A stretch of 64,000 bases of DNA from Amycolatopsis sp. cg9 (GCF_041346945.1 NZ_CP166850.1:1612001-1676000), one strand, 5' to 3'. Shown: positions 8,415-16,994, counted from the first letter of the stretch. A program made the numbers and translations. The notes: a model not told the origin generated them from the sequence alone.

Positions 8415-9011
8415 ATGCCGAAGATTCTCGGTGAGTCGCTGGAAGCGCACCGGCGCGAAGTGCGGACGCGGGTCTTCGACGTCCTGCGCGCGCAGCTCTA
8501 CGAACGCGGCTTCGACGCGATCACGCTCGCCGGGGTCGCCTCGGCCGCCGGGGTGGGCCGGACCGCGCTGTACAACCACTTCCCCGACAAGGAGAGCCTG
8601 CTGGTCGCCTTCGTCGAGGACGAGGCCGCCCGGTACGTCACGCGGCTGACCGAAGCCGTCGAGGCCCAGGCCGATCCGGCCGACCAGCTGGCCACCTTCG
8701 TCCGGCTGCAGCTGCGGGTGCTGGCGGAGTACCACATGCCGCCGGGCACGGCGCTCGCGTCGGCGCTGGCCCCCGCGGCGTACCGGCGGATCAGCGCGCA
8801 CGCCGACCCGATCACCGACCGGCTGCGCGCCATCCTCACCGGCGGCGTCGACCTGGGGCACTGGCCCGCCGAGGACCCGGACGTGCTGATCCCGATGATC
8901 ACCGCGGCACTGGGCAACCGGACCCTGGTCGACGGCCCGCCCGAGCAGCTGGAAGACGTCATCGAAGCATCGGTGCGGTTCGTGCTCCGGGCGGTCGGCG
9001 CGTCGATTTAG
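8415..9011 (+). CDS. TetR-family transcriptional regulator
   Basis: A 198-residue TetR-type repressor. The N-terminal helix-turn-helix is clear: ITLAGVASAAGVGRTALYNHFPDKESLLVAFV (about 36-68). The ligand-binding half is variable and not diagnostic. Its stop codon overlaps an iron box, and a TGACA-TGTCA dyad lies 35 bp downstream, directly before the heme oxygenase gene, which it may therefore control rather than, or as well as, itself. Confidence 0.9.
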   Translation: MPKILGESLEAHRREVRTRVFDVLRAQLYERGFDAITLAGVASAAGVGRTALYNHFPDKESLLVAFVEDEAARYVTRLTEAVEAQADPADQLATFVRLQLRVLAEYHMPPGTALASALAPAAYRRISAHADPITDRLRAILTGGVDLGHWPAEDPDVLIPMITAALGNRTLVDGPPEQLEDVIEASVRFVLRAVGASI

Positions 9012-9026
9012 GGTAGCCTAAGCCGG
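9008..9026. promoter_or_regulatory. IdeR/DmdR-type iron box
   Basis: TTAGGGTAGCCTAAGCCGG matches the IdeR/DtxR consensus TTAGGTTAGGCTAACCTAA at 13 of 19 positions. It overlaps the tetR stop codon and lies 59 bp before the heme oxygenase ATG, where an iron-dependent repressor would block transcription of a heme-iron release gene. Confidence 0.65.
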
Positions 9027-9045
9027 GATTGTGCCCTACGATCTT

Positions 9046-9062
9046 TCTGACAGCGTGTCAGA
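9046..9062. promoter_or_regulatory. TetR-type operator dyad
   Basis: TCTGACA-GCG-TGTCAGA is a perfect 7-3-7 inverted repeat of the TGACA/TGTCA class common at TetR operators. It lies 23 bp before the heme oxygenase start and just after the tetR gene. Confidence 0.6.
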
Positions 9063-9084
9063 TCGATCGCCGGGAGGCCTGCCC

Positions 9085-9747
9085 ATGTCGGTGACCACGG
9101 ACGCCCGCCCGTTCTCGGCGACGCTGCGCGCGTCGACGCTCGAGGTGCACGAGAAGGCGAACTACTCGACGTACATGCGCGCCCTGCTCGGCGGCGAGCT
9201 GTCGCAAGAGGGCTACACCCAGCTGGCGATCCAGTACTACTTCGTCTACGGCGCCATCGAGGCGGCGAGCGACGCGATGGCCGATCACCCGGTCGGGGGC
9301 GAATTCGTCTTCGACGAGCTCCGGCGGCTGCCCAGCCTGGAGCGCGACCTGGCCCACCTGGTCGGCCCGGACTGGCGGTCGACGATCTCCCCGCTGGCTT
9401 CGACGCAGGCGTACGTCGCGCGAGTGCGCGAAGCGTCTTCGTGGGCGGGCGGGTACGTGGCGCACCACTACACGCGCTACCTCGGCGACATCGCGGGCGG
9501 CCAGGCCATCCGCCGGCTGCTGGAGAAGACGTACGACGTCGCCGAGGCCGGCACGCTCTTCTACCACTTCGACGGCATCGGCAGCGCGCCCCGCTTCCGC
9601 GACCGGTACCGCGCGAAGCTCGACAACGCGCCGTGGGACGAAGCCGAGCGCGCCCGCGTGATCGACGAGACGCTGGTGGCGTTCGAATGCAACGTCGCCG
9701 TCTTCGACGAACTGGCCCAGCGGCTGGACGAGTTCCGCGCCGCATGA
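9085..9747 (+). CDS. biliverdin-producing heme oxygenase
   Basis: A 220-residue cytoplasmic enzyme that opens heme to biliverdin, iron and CO. The proximal heme ligand is His22 in LEVHEKANYS; the distal-helix motif is YLGDIAGGQAIRRLL. Length is normal for bacterial HmuO/HO proteins. The ATG at 9085 follows GGGAGG at 8 nt; a GTG 54 bp upstream falls inside the operator dyad and is rejected. Regulation appears double: an iron box and a TetR-type dyad precede it. It would recover iron from heme or handle heme stress. Confidence 0.92.
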   Translation: MSVTTDARPFSATLRASTLEVHEKANYSTYMRALLGGELSQEGYTQLAIQYYFVYGAIEAASDAMADHPVGGEFVFDELRRLPSLERDLAHLVGPDWRSTISPLASTQAYVARVREASSWAGGYVAHHYTRYLGDIAGGQAIRRLLEKTYDVAEAGTLFYHFDGIGSAPRFRDRYRAKLDNAPWDEAERARVIDETLVAFECNVAVFDELAQRLDEFRAA

Positions 9748-9940
9748 TCGTCGTCACAGCTCGTTGACCTCCAGTTAAGTCCAGGTAGCAGGCTCGGTTT
9801 CGGGTGGCGGACCCTCGGGTACGCCACTTACGAGCCCGCCGTCCCACGCTGTGACGGCCACCCGCCCCCGCTCGCCGCGAAGGGCGGTGTGCTACTAGGT
9901 TCGGTACCGGAAACTTGTGTCGAAGACAGAAGGAGGGCCA

Positions 9941-10564
9941 ATGGCCCGCTACGAGCTGCCCGATCTCGACTACGACTACGGCGCCCTCGCGCCGCACATC
10001 TCCGGCGAGATCAACGAGCTGCACCACAGCAAGCACCACGCGACCTACGTCAAGGGCGCGAACGACACGCTCGACAAGCTCGAAGCCGCCCGCGAAGCGA
10101 ACGACTTCGGCTCGATCGTCGGCCTGGAGACCACGCTGGCCTTCAACCTGGCCGGCCACGCCAACCACGTCGTGTGGTGGAAGATCCTGTCGCCGGAAGG
10201 CGGCGACAAGCCGACCGGTGAGCTGGCCGCGGCGATCGACGAGGCGTTCGGTTCCTTCGACAAGTTCAAGGCGCAGTTCACCGCCGTGTCGACCACGATC
10301 CAGGGCAACGGCTGGGGCGCGCTCTCCTGGGACCCGATCGGCAAGACGCTGATCACCCAGCAGCTGCGCGACCACCACAACAACCTGATCCTGCCGACCG
10401 TGCCGATCCTGCTGGTCGACGTCTGGGAGCACGCGTTCTACCTGGACTACAAGAACGTGAAGCCGGACTACGTCAAGGCTCTCTGGAACATCTTCAACTG
10501 GGCGGAGATCTCCAAGCGCTTCGACAACGCCGTCGCCGGCGGCAACGGCCTGCTGCTCGGCTGA
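9941..10564 (+). CDS. sodA: superoxide dismutase (Mn/Fe)
   Basis: A 207-residue Mn/Fe superoxide dismutase, full length. Metal ligands are seen: His28 in [13 protein letters not shown], the second His in [13 protein letters not shown], and Asp/His in [14 protein letters not shown]. The last motif and the GNGWGALSW segment are typical of tetrameric actinobacterial enzymes. No signal peptide. ATG follows AAGGAGGG. A clear hairpin with a T-run follows the stop. The 190 bp upstream contain no gene I recognise. Confidence 0.96.
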   Translation: MARYELPDLDYDYGALAPHISGEINELHHSKHHATYVKGANDTLDKLEAAREANDFGSIVGLETTLAFNLAGHANHVVWWKILSPEGGDKPTGELAAAIDEAFGSFDKFKAQFTAVSTTIQGNGWGALSWDPIGKTLITQQLRDHHNNLILPTVPILLVDVWEHAFYLDYKNVKPDYVKALWNIFNWAEISKRFDNAVAGGNGLLLG

Positions 10565-10576
10565 GCTCTTCCTCGA

Positions 10577-10608
10577 ACGGGGTCCTCCACTCGGAGGGCC
10601 CCGTTTTT
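10577..10608 (+). terminator. intrinsic terminator after sodA
   Basis: ACGGGG(T)CCTC ... GAGGG(C)CCCGT forms a stem of about 12 bp followed by TTTTT at 10604-10608. It is one of the few terminators in this window with a real U-tract. Confidence 0.85.
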
Positions 10609-10630
10609 CGTCGTCGGGTGAAATCGCTTG

Positions 10631-10650
10631 ACCTCGAGTGTGGTCGAGGT
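10631..10650. promoter_or_regulatory. MerR/SoxR-like operator upstream of nat
   Basis: ACCTCGA-N6-TCGAGGT is a perfect 7-6-7 dyad that starts within a TTGACC hexamer (10628-10633). This layout, a dyad beginning at the -35 box, is that of SoxR and other MerR-family operators. No good -10 is visible, so the call is tentative. Confidence 0.4.
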
Positions 10651-10664
10651 GTTTGGCTTGAGCC

Positions 10665-11468
10665 ATGGACGTCGACGCGTATCTGGACCGGCTGGGGGTG
10701 CGGCGACCCGCCGCTGCCGACCTCGCGACCCTGCGCCACCTGCAGGAACGCCACCTGGTCGCGATCCCGTTCGAAAACCTGAGCATCCACCTGGGCGAGC
10801 CCGTCGAGCTGACCGAAGCGGCGTTGTTCGCGAAGATCGTGCGCCGGCGGCGAGGCGGGTTCTGCTACGAGCTGAACGGGCTCTTCGCGGCGCTGCTGCG
10901 CGAGCTCGGCTACTCCGCGCGCCTGCACGCGGCGCAGGTCTTCCGCCCCGACGGCACCCTCGGCCCGCCGCTCGACCACGCGGCGATCGTCGTCGACCTG
11001 GACGAGCCGTGGCTGGTGGACGTCGGTTTCGGCCGCTTCGCGCGGCACCCGCTGCGCCTGTCCGGCGTGGACGCCCAGCGCGACCCGGACGGCGAGTTCC
11101 TGCTGCTGGACACCCCCGACGGCGACGTCGACGTGCTGCTGGACGGCGAGCCGCAGTACCGGCTGGAGCGCCGCGCGCGCCCGCTGGCCGACTTCGTCCC
11201 GATGGCGTGGTGGCAGTCGACGTCCCCCGAGTCGCACTTCACGCGCTCGCTGACCTGCTCCCGCCCGACGTCCCAGGGTCGCGTCACGCTGTCGGGCGCC
11301 AAGCTGATCGAGACGGTCGACGGCGTCCGGAACGAAGTCGCGCTGCCGACCGAGGCCGCGATCCGGGCGGCCTACCGCGTCTACTTCGGTCTCCCGCTGA
11401 AGCGCCTGCCGACCCCACCGGGTGGGAGTCCCTTGACGAGCGGGACGCTCAGCCCGACACTGCCGTGA
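10665..11468 (+). CDS. nat: arylamine N-acetyltransferase
   Basis: A 267-residue cytoplasmic enzyme that transfers acetyl from acetyl-CoA to arylamines and hydrazines. The catalytic triad is complete: Cys67 in RGGFCYELNG, His105 in PLDHAAIVV, Asp119 in WLVDVGFG. FENLSIHLG near residue 36-44 is also family-typical. Length is normal. It stands alone between two terminators, behind a possible SoxR-like operator, which would fit a detoxification role. Confidence 0.95.
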   Translation: MDVDAYLDRLGVRRPAAADLATLRHLQERHLVAIPFENLSIHLGEPVELTEAALFAKIVRRRRGGFCYELNGLFAALLRELGYSARLHAAQVFRPDGTLGPPLDHAAIVVDLDEPWLVDVGFGRFARHPLRLSGVDAQRDPDGEFLLLDTPDGDVDVLLDGEPQYRLERRARPLADFVPMAWWQSTSPESHFTRSLTCSRPTSQGRVTLSGAKLIETVDGVRNEVALPTEAAIRAAYRVYFGLPLKRLPTPPGGSPLTSGTLSPTLP

Positions 11469-11474
11469 CGTGAA

Positions 11475-11512
11475 CGGAGCCCCGGCCTGGGGTTCCCAGG
11501 GCCGGGGCTCCG
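11475..11512 (+). terminator. strong hairpin terminator after nat
   Basis: CGGAGCCCCGGCC pairs perfectly with GGCCGGGGCTCCG (13 bp) around a 12-nt loop, 6 bp after the nat stop. No U-tract. Confidence 0.75.
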
Positions 11513-11557
11513 TCCGTTCCCGAACTGACTGCCGCTCCCACCACGAAGCGGACATGT

Positions 11558-11578
11558 ATGAGGTTAGCCTAACCTCAT
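11558..11578. promoter_or_regulatory. perfect IdeR/DmdR-type iron box
   Basis: The core TGAGGTTAGCCTAACCTCA is a perfect palindrome around one central base and matches the IdeR consensus at 16 of 19 positions; one more pair on each side extends it to 21 bp. It lies 108 bp before an unknown membrane-anchored gene, the only gene it can serve. Confidence 0.8.
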
Positions 11579-11685
11579 CTCCCGAAGCAAGAGCCGGGTC
11601 GTGGAGACTCACATCTCACTCGTTCAGGTGACATCACCTGCAGGAACCGCCGGTTTTTGTCGGTGCGTGTCGATACGGTCACAGC

Positions 11686-12723
11686 GTGAACACGAGGGGG
11701 ATGTACCCGCCGAAAAAAGACCACACGGTCCTGATCGCGCTGTCGGTCTCGGCCGCGGTGATCGTGCTGTCCTTGCTGGCCTGGTACTTGACGCGCGACT
11801 CGCCGGAGTCGCACGCGAAACCGCTGAAGCTGCCTTCGGAATGGCCGTCACCCGACGGCGAGGTGGTCCGGCAGGTACCGATGCCGACCGGCGAGCTGGC
11901 CGTGGCCCTGCCGGGCCGCACGAGCGGCCACGTGCTCTGCGGAGCAGTACCGGAGGCGACGTGGGCGAGCGCGCTGGGCGGCCCGGTGCTGCGCGAAGTC
12001 GACGAGAACGGGATGTGCCACGTCGTCTCGGCGAACCTCGACGTCTCGGCCACGTTCTGGGCTGATCCGGTGCCGATCAAGGGCGTCGATCCCGAGGCCG
12101 TGACCGTCGCCGGCCGCCAAGGCGAACTGGGCCGGTTCGGCACGGAAGGTTTCGGCCGGACCCTCGCGATCCGGCTGAGCGACTCGACCGAGAAGTGGGT
12201 GCGCCCCACGCTCCAGTTGGTCGTGCACCAAGTGCCGGGAGACCGGGCCGAGCACGACTACCGCGCCATCGCGCTGGCCCTGGCCGGCCCGATGGTCGGC
12301 GCGATCACCACGCCGGGGCCATCGCTGCCGGCCGCGGGCAAGCCCAGGGAGATGACCCCGATCCTCGGCACGGGCATCACCGACGCGCCCTACCCGCTGA
12401 TCACCTGGCAGCTGTGCACCCAGCTGTCCCGCGCGTTGAAGGTCCCACTCGACCAGCTGAAGCCCGGCCCCTTCGGGTCTTGCCAGCGCGAGGAAGACCT
12501 CAAGTCGGTCACGCTGACCTACCACCAGGACAGTGAGGGATCCTTCACCGACCGGGTCGCCGGCCGTCCAGCGCACGAGAAGACGCTGGGCAGCTCGTTG
12601 GAGATCCAGCTCCTCGACGATTCCCGGCAGACCCTCGAGATCAGCTGGATCGACGGCGCCAAGCCCGATGGCGAACTGCGCGCGTTCGCCGAGGAGGTGG
12701 TGCCGCCGCTCCTGGGCCGCTAG
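11686..12723 (+). CDS. membrane-anchored protein of unknown function, probably iron-regulated
   Basis: I do not recognise this 345-residue protein. It has a short basic N-terminus, one transmembrane helix (about 13-34, VLIALSVSAAVIVLSLLAWYL), and an extracytoplasmic part with cysteines (LCGAVP, GMCHVV, LCTQ, GSCQ) that could form two disulfides. The build resembles DUF3558-type actinobacterial envelope proteins but I cannot confirm it. Start is uncertain: GTG at 11686 lacks a ribosome site, ATG at 11701 has AGGGGG too close. A perfect iron box lies upstream, and a CAGGTG-N4-CACCTG dyad (11625-11640) sits between box and gene. It overlaps the convergent MFS gene by 4 bp. Confidence 0.6.
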   Translation: MNTRGMYPPKKDHTVLIALSVSAAVIVLSLLAWYLTRDSPESHAKPLKLPSEWPSPDGEVVRQVPMPTGELAVALPGRTSGHVLCGAVPEATWASALGGPVLREVDENGMCHVVSANLDVSATFWADPVPIKGVDPEAVTVAGRQGELGRFGTEGFGRTLAIRLSDSTEKWVRPTLQLVVHQVPGDRAEHDYRAIALALAGPMVGAITTPGPSLPAAGKPREMTPILGTGITDAPYPLITWQLCTQLSRALKVPLDQLKPGPFGSCQREEDLKSVTLTYHQDSEGSFTDRVAGRPAHEKTLGSSLEIQLLDDSRQTLEISWIDGAKPDGELRAFAEEVVPPLLGR

Positions 12724-14084
12724 ACCTTCGCCCGCTTCAGCACCCGCAGCCCGAACCCCCGCTGCACCGGCCAGGAAACGCCACCCCGCCGGATCAGCAC
12801 CACCGCGCACACGACCGCGGCCAGCGCCGAAACCGCTCCGCCGATGTAGAAGGGAGACCGCCCGCCGAACGCGTCCGCCATCCAGCCGACCATCGGCCCG
12901 CCGATCGGGTTGCCGCCGATCAGGACCAGCACGTACAGGCCCATCACCCGGCCCCGCATCTCCGGGCTGACCGACGTCTGCACCAGCGCGTTCGCCGTGT
13001 TGAGGAACGTCATCGTCGCGAAGCCGAGCGGGATCAGGCCGAGGCCGAACGTCAGGTAGGTCGGCATGAAGGCCGTGATCAGCTCGAACACGCCCAGGAA
13101 GAAGGCCGACACCAGCATCAGCCGCACCCGCGGCCGTCCCTTGGTGCCGCGGCGGGCGGACATCACCGCGCCGGTGAACGTGCCGACCGCGACCAGCGTG
13201 GAAAGGAGACCGTAGCCGTCGGCGGCGGTGTGGAAGACGTTCGCCGCGACGATCGGCAGCGAGCTGAAGTAGGTGATGCCGAACGTGCTGACGAACAGCA
13301 CCAGCACCATCACGGTCATCAAGTCGGAGCGCCGCCGGACGTACCGGAGGCCCTCGACGAGCTGTCCCTTCTCGCGCGGCACCGCCGCGACGCGGAACAG
13401 CTTGTCCGGGTTCATCAGCAGCAGCCCGATGATCACCGCGACCGTGCTGAGCGCGTTCGCGATGAACAGCCAGCCGGTGCCGATCCAGGTGATCGCGAAC
13501 CCGGCGATGGCCGGGCCGACGATGCGCGCCATGTTGAAGATCGACGAGTTGAGCGCGACGGCGTTCGCGATCTGGTCGCGGCCCACCATCTCGGCGACGA
13601 ACGACTGCCGCGTCGGCACTTCGAGCGACGCCGTGATGCCGAGCGTGAAGCACAGGACGTAGACCTGCCACAGCGCGACGATCCCGCTGATGTCGAGCAC
13701 GCCGAGGACGACAGCCTGCACGCACGCGGCGGCCTGGATCCAGGTGAGCAGCCGGCGCTTGTCGACGCGGTCGGCGAGGACGCCGGCCCACAGCGACAGG
13801 AAGAGCGTCGGCGCGAACTGCAGCGCGACCGCGATGCCGAGGGCGATCGGGTTGTTGCCGCTGAGGGTGAACACCAGCCAGTCCTGGGCGATGCGCTGCA
13901 TCCAGGTGCCGATGTTCGAGATGACCTGGCCGGTGAAGAACAGCCGGTAGTTGCGGACCCGCAGCGACGCGAACATGCTGCCGCGCTTGGCCGGAGACGG
14001 CGGTGAGGCGGACGGCGGTGGCGCCGTGTCCCGGGTAGCAGTGGACTCGATCGAACGCTTGGTTTCGCTACCCGTGGCCGTCAC
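12720..14084 (-). CDS. MFS transporter (DHA3/enterobactin-exporter type)
   Basis: A 454-residue drug or siderophore exporter-like MFS protein with about 12 membrane helices. Seen: SLRVRNYRLFFTGQVISNIGTWMQRIAQDWLVF at the first helix, the loop 2-3 motif GVLADRVDKRRLL, and SVSPEMRGRVMGLY later, all typical of the DHA3/EntS group. The N-terminal 38 residues are Thr/Pro-rich and cytoplasmic. The GTG start lies 5 bp after the MarR gene stop and follows GGGGAA. It forms one unit with that MarR gene, the usual arrangement for a repressor and its exporter. Substrate unknown. Confidence 0.88.
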   Translation of the reverse strand: MTATGSETKRSIESTATRDTAPPPSASPPSPAKRGSMFASLRVRNYRLFFTGQVISNIGTWMQRIAQDWLVFTLSGNNPIALGIAVALQFAPTLFLSLWAGVLADRVDKRRLLTWIQAAACVQAVVLGVLDISGIVALWQVYVLCFTLGITASLEVPTRQSFVAEMVGRDQIANAVALNSSIFNMARIVGPAIAGFAITWIGTGWLFIANALSTVAVIIGLLLMNPDKLFRVAAVPREKGQLVEGLRYVRRRSDLMTVMVLVLFVSTFGITYFSSLPIVAANVFHTAADGYGLLSTLVAVGTFTGAVMSARRGTKGRPRVRLMLVSAFFLGVFELITAFMPTYLTFGLGLIPLGFATMTFLNTANALVQTSVSPEMRGRVMGLYVLVLIGGNPIGGPMVGWMADAFGGRSPFYIGGAVSALAAVVCAVVLIRRGGVSWPVQRGFGLRVLKRAKV

Positions 14085-14089
14085 CGTGG

Positions 14090-14521
14090 TTAGTTCCCCG
14101 CCATCCTGTCGATGATTTCGGCGGCTTTGGAGAGCACTTCGCGCTCTTCGTCGCCGAGTTCCGCCAATTGCCGGTCCAGCCACGCCTCCCGCACGGAGAT
14201 GGCCTTCTGCACGTAGGCCAGACCGCTCTCCGACAACTCGACGATGGCTTGCCTGCCATCGGTCGGGTGCGGGCGCCGCTCGACGAACTTCAGCTCTTCG
14301 AGCGCGGCGATCACCCTCGTCATCGAGGGCGGCTGGACGCCTTCCTTCGCGGCGAGCTGCCCCGGGGTCAGCGCGCCGCACTTGTGCAAGGTGGACAGCG
14401 CGGCGACCTGCGTCAGCGTGAGGTCGTCCCCGACGCGCTGTGCCCGCAGCCGGCGGTTGAGCCGGACCACCGCGAGACGCAACCGACTCGCCAAGGAGCG
14501 TTCGTGCGTGTCGCCGGACAT
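14090..14521 (-). CDS. MarR-family transcriptional regulator
   Basis: A 143-residue winged-helix repressor. Seen: LTLTQVAALSTLHKCGALTPGQLA, then recognition helix QPPSMTRVIAALEELKFVERR and the wing PTDGRQAIVELSESG. It is the first gene of a two-gene unit with the MFS exporter. Just upstream, TATAGTTAGCATACCTTAC (from 14521) holds both a -10-like hexamer for a near-leaderless transcript and a weak iron-box-like match (11 of 19), so autoregulation or iron control is possible but unproven. Confidence 0.9.
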   Translation of the reverse strand: MSGDTHERSLASRLRLAVVRLNRRLRAQRVGDDLTLTQVAALSTLHKCGALTPGQLAAKEGVQPPSMTRVIAALEELKFVERRPHPTDGRQAIVELSESGLAYVQKAISVREAWLDRQLAELGDEEREVLSKAAEIIDRMAGN

Positions 14522-14626
14522 ATAGTTAGCATACCTTACGAAACTTCGGCCGCACGGGTGATCTCCGTCAAGCGGCAACCTGGAATACGGACCGCGCGTC
14601 CTCACCAGGGAAACCCTGGGGGTCGG

Positions 14627-15214
14627 ATGAACAAGAAGCTGGTGGGCTCGGCCGTGGTCGGCGCGGCGGTACTGGCGATCGTGGCGGCGCAGTTCCTGAG
14701 CGGCCCGGACGCCGCACCGGCGGCCGCACCGCCGTCGACGCCGCCGACGACGATGCCCACCGCCACCACGCTGCCGTACCAGGAGACGAAGGAGATCTAC
14801 GACTTCCCGGCCCAGCCGGGCAGCGAGACCGGCGGCTTCGACTTCGAAATCCCGGTCCCGACCGGCTGGACCGCCACGCACGACAAGGACCGCGCGACCT
14901 ACCGCAGCGGCGAACTCGTGCTGGAGACCGATCGCGTGCCGATCACCCAGGAAGACGCGCTCAGCGCCCTGCAGGCCATCGCGAAGGCGAGCCCCCACCC
15001 CGGCACCGTCGCGAAGCACGCCGACGTCGGCTACGACGAAGCCGCCGAATGGGACTACTCCTACGTCCGCGACGGCGTGCTCCGGCAGGTGAACCTCGTC
15101 GGCGTCGGTGTCGGCGACGTGCTGATCACCATCCGCTACGAGGCTCCCCAGCCGGAGTTCCTCAGCCACGTGAACGTCCTGGCGGACGCCCTCGAGGTCA
15201 GCAGCGCGGGCTGA
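14627..15214 (+). CDS. secreted protein, LpqN/LpqT-like
   Basis: A 195-residue exported protein: signal-like helix (about 5-24, LVGSAVVGAAVLAIVAAQFL), a Pro/Thr/Ala linker, and a compact domain (about 60-193) with FDFEIPVPTGWTATHDKD and DVLITIRYEA. This layout resembles mycobacterial LpqN/LpqT-type proteins, though there is no lipobox cysteine. ATG follows GGGGGTCGG; a small hairpin CCAGGG-AAA-CCCTGG (14605-14619) ends right at that site. Its stop abuts the convergent permease stop with no gap. Confidence 0.6.
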   Translation: MNKKLVGSAVVGAAVLAIVAAQFLSGPDAAPAAAPPSTPPTTMPTATTLPYQETKEIYDFPAQPGSETGGFDFEIPVPTGWTATHDKDRATYRSGELVLETDRVPITQEDALSALQAIAKASPHPGTVAKHADVGYDEAAEWDYSYVRDGVLRQVNLVGVGVGDVLITIRYEAPQPEFLSHVNVLADALEVSSAG

Positions 15215-16684
15215 TCACTTGAACGCCGCCTGGATCGGCCCGACCGCGAAGTACGCCACGAAGGCCAGCGCGATCACCCACATCAGCGGGTGCACCTGGC
15301 GGGCCTTGCCGGTCGCCGCGCGGATCACGACGTAGCTGACGAAGCCGGCGCCGATGCCGTTGGCGATCGAGTACGTGAACGGCATGACGACGATGGTCAG
15401 GAACGCCGGCAGCGCGATCGAGTAGTCGGTGAAGTCGATGTCGCGCACCTGCGACATCAGCATCGCGCCGACCACCACCAACGCCGGCGCGGCCGCCTCG
15501 ACCGGCACGACCTGGTACAGCGGGGTCAGGAACATGGCGGCGATGAACAGCACGCCGGTGACGACGTTGGCCAGGCCGGTCCGCGCGCCCTCCGCGATGC
15601 CGGACGCCGACTCGACGAACACCGTGTTCGAGCTGGCCGAGCCGAAGCCGCCGGCCGCGCCCGCGAGGCCCTCGACGAACAGCGCCTTGCCGACGTTGGG
15701 CAGCTGGCCGTCCGGCGGCAGCAGGTCGGCTTCCTTCGCGAGGCCGGTCATGGTGCCCATGGCGTCGAAGAAGTCGGCGAGCACCAGCGTGAACACCAGC
15801 AGGCAGACGGTGATGATCGGCAGCCGCGTCCAGGCGCCGAAGGAGACGTCGCCGACCAGCGAGAGGTTCGGCAGGCCGAGCACCTGGTCCGGCAGCGCCG
15901 GGTAGCCGAGGTTCCAGCCGAGCGGGTTCGTGCCCTTCGACGGCCCGGCCTTGACGATCGCCTCGACGACGATGGCCAGCACCGTCGACGCCAGCACGCC
16001 GATGAGGATCGCGCCCTTGACCTTCCGCACCACGAGGATGCCGGTGACCAGCAGGCCGACGACGAACACCGCGGTCGGCCAGGAGGCGATCGAGCCGTTG
16101 ATGCCCAAGCCGACCGGGACGGTGGTGTGCGCGGCGTCCGGCAGCCGGCGCACGAACCCGGCGTCGACCAGGCCGATCAGGCAGATGAACACGCCGATGC
16201 CGACGGCGATCGCGGACTTCAGCGCGGCCGGCACGGCCTTGAACACCGCGGTGCGGAAGCCGGTGAGCACGAGCAGGACGATGATCACGCCCTCGATGAC
16301 CACCAGGCCCATCGCCTCGGGCCAGGTCATCTGCGGGGCGATGGTGACCGCGACCAGGCTGTTGATGCCGAGGCCGGTGGCGATCGCGAACGGGTAGTTC
16401 GCGACCAGGCCCATCAGGATCGTCATGACGCCGGCGACGAGCGCGGTCACCGCGGCCACCTGCGAGACGGGCAGGATGCCGCCGAGGAGGTCCTTGTGCG
16501 CGCCCGCGTCGTCGGCCGAGAAGCTGCCGATGATGAGCGGGTTCAGCACCACGATGTAAGCCATCGTGACGAAGGTGACCAAGCCGCCGCGCAGCTCGCG
16601 CGACACCGTCGAACCCCGCTCGGTGATCTTGAAGAACCGGTCCAGTGTGGACGTCCCCGCGCGGGTCGTCTCCTGCTCCGCCAT
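15215..16684 (-). CDS. NCS2-family purine permease (AzgA/hypoxanthine-guanine type)
   Basis: A 489-residue membrane transporter, about 12-14 helices. It begins LDRFFKITERGSTVSRELRGGLVTF and has MAYIVVLNPLII and FDAMGTMTGLAKEADLL, all diagnostic of the AzgA branch of NCS2 permeases, which import adenine, guanine and hypoxanthine with protons. The substrate motif region GLAGAAGGFGSASSNTVFVES is intact. ATG at 16684 is preferred (GGGCAGG upstream) over one 12 bp earlier. It stands alone and is divergent from the DUF2530 gene. Confidence 0.9.
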   Translation of the reverse strand: MAEQETTRAGTSTLDRFFKITERGSTVSRELRGGLVTFVTMAYIVVLNPLIIGSFSADDAGAHKDLLGGILPVSQVAAVTALVAGVMTILMGLVANYPFAIATGLGINSLVAVTIAPQMTWPEAMGLVVIEGVIIVLLVLTGFRTAVFKAVPAALKSAIAVGIGVFICLIGLVDAGFVRRLPDAAHTTVPVGLGINGSIASWPTAVFVVGLLVTGILVVRKVKGAILIGVLASTVLAIVVEAIVKAGPSKGTNPLGWNLGYPALPDQVLGLPNLSLVGDVSFGAWTRLPIITVCLLVFTLVLADFFDAMGTMTGLAKEADLLPPDGQLPNVGKALFVEGLAGAAGGFGSASSNTVFVESASGIAEGARTGLANVVTGVLFIAAMFLTPLYQVVPVEAAAPALVVVGAMLMSQVRDIDFTDYSIALPAFLTIVVMPFTYSIANGIGAGFVSYVVIRAATGKARQVHPLMWVIALAFVAYFAVGPIQAAFK

Positions 16685-16727
16685 TCGCCTGCCCATTCTC
16701 TCGCTGCTGCGGAGTACCCTGCACCTC

Positions 16728-16994
16728 GTGAGTGAACCGATCAATCCACCGGAGGTTACGGGCTCGTTGCGGCACACGCCGGAGCTGCCCAAGAGGCTGA
16801 CCGACCTGACGCCGGTGGTGATCGTAGGCACCTCGATCTGGGCTGTCGCGCTGGTGGTGCTCTTCTTCACGACATCGGGGCTCTGGGTGCAGACGGCGCT
16901 GTCCGGCTTCGCGCTCGGCTTCGTCGGCCTGGCGATCATCGGCTGGCAACGCGCCGCCGCCCGCCGCGGCTCGAAGTCGGCCCAGCGGCTTTAG
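16728..16994 (+). CDS. DUF2530 membrane protein
   Basis: An 88-residue protein with two membrane helices (about 26-45 and 50-70) and a basic C-terminus, matching the short actinobacterial DUF2530 family (TDLTPVVIVGTSIWAVALVVL). Function unknown. A TACCCT hexamer lies 7-12 bp before the GTG start, and no ribosome site is seen, so the transcript may be leaderless. It overlaps the convergent HSP90-like gene by 4 bp. Confidence 0.75.
   Translation: MSEPINPPEVTGSLRHTPELPKRLTDLTPVVIVGTSIWAVALVVLFFTTSGLWVQTALSGFALGFVGLAIIGWQRAAARRGSKSAQRL

Noticed and set aside
9748..9940. Regulatory RNA or small gene before sodA
   Set aside because: Only a weak GGTACC-centred symmetry is visible; no consistent structure or frame.
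14521..14539. Third iron box before the marR-MFS unit
   Set aside because: Only 11 of 19 consensus positions match and the dyad is imperfect; kept only as a remark under the MarR gene.
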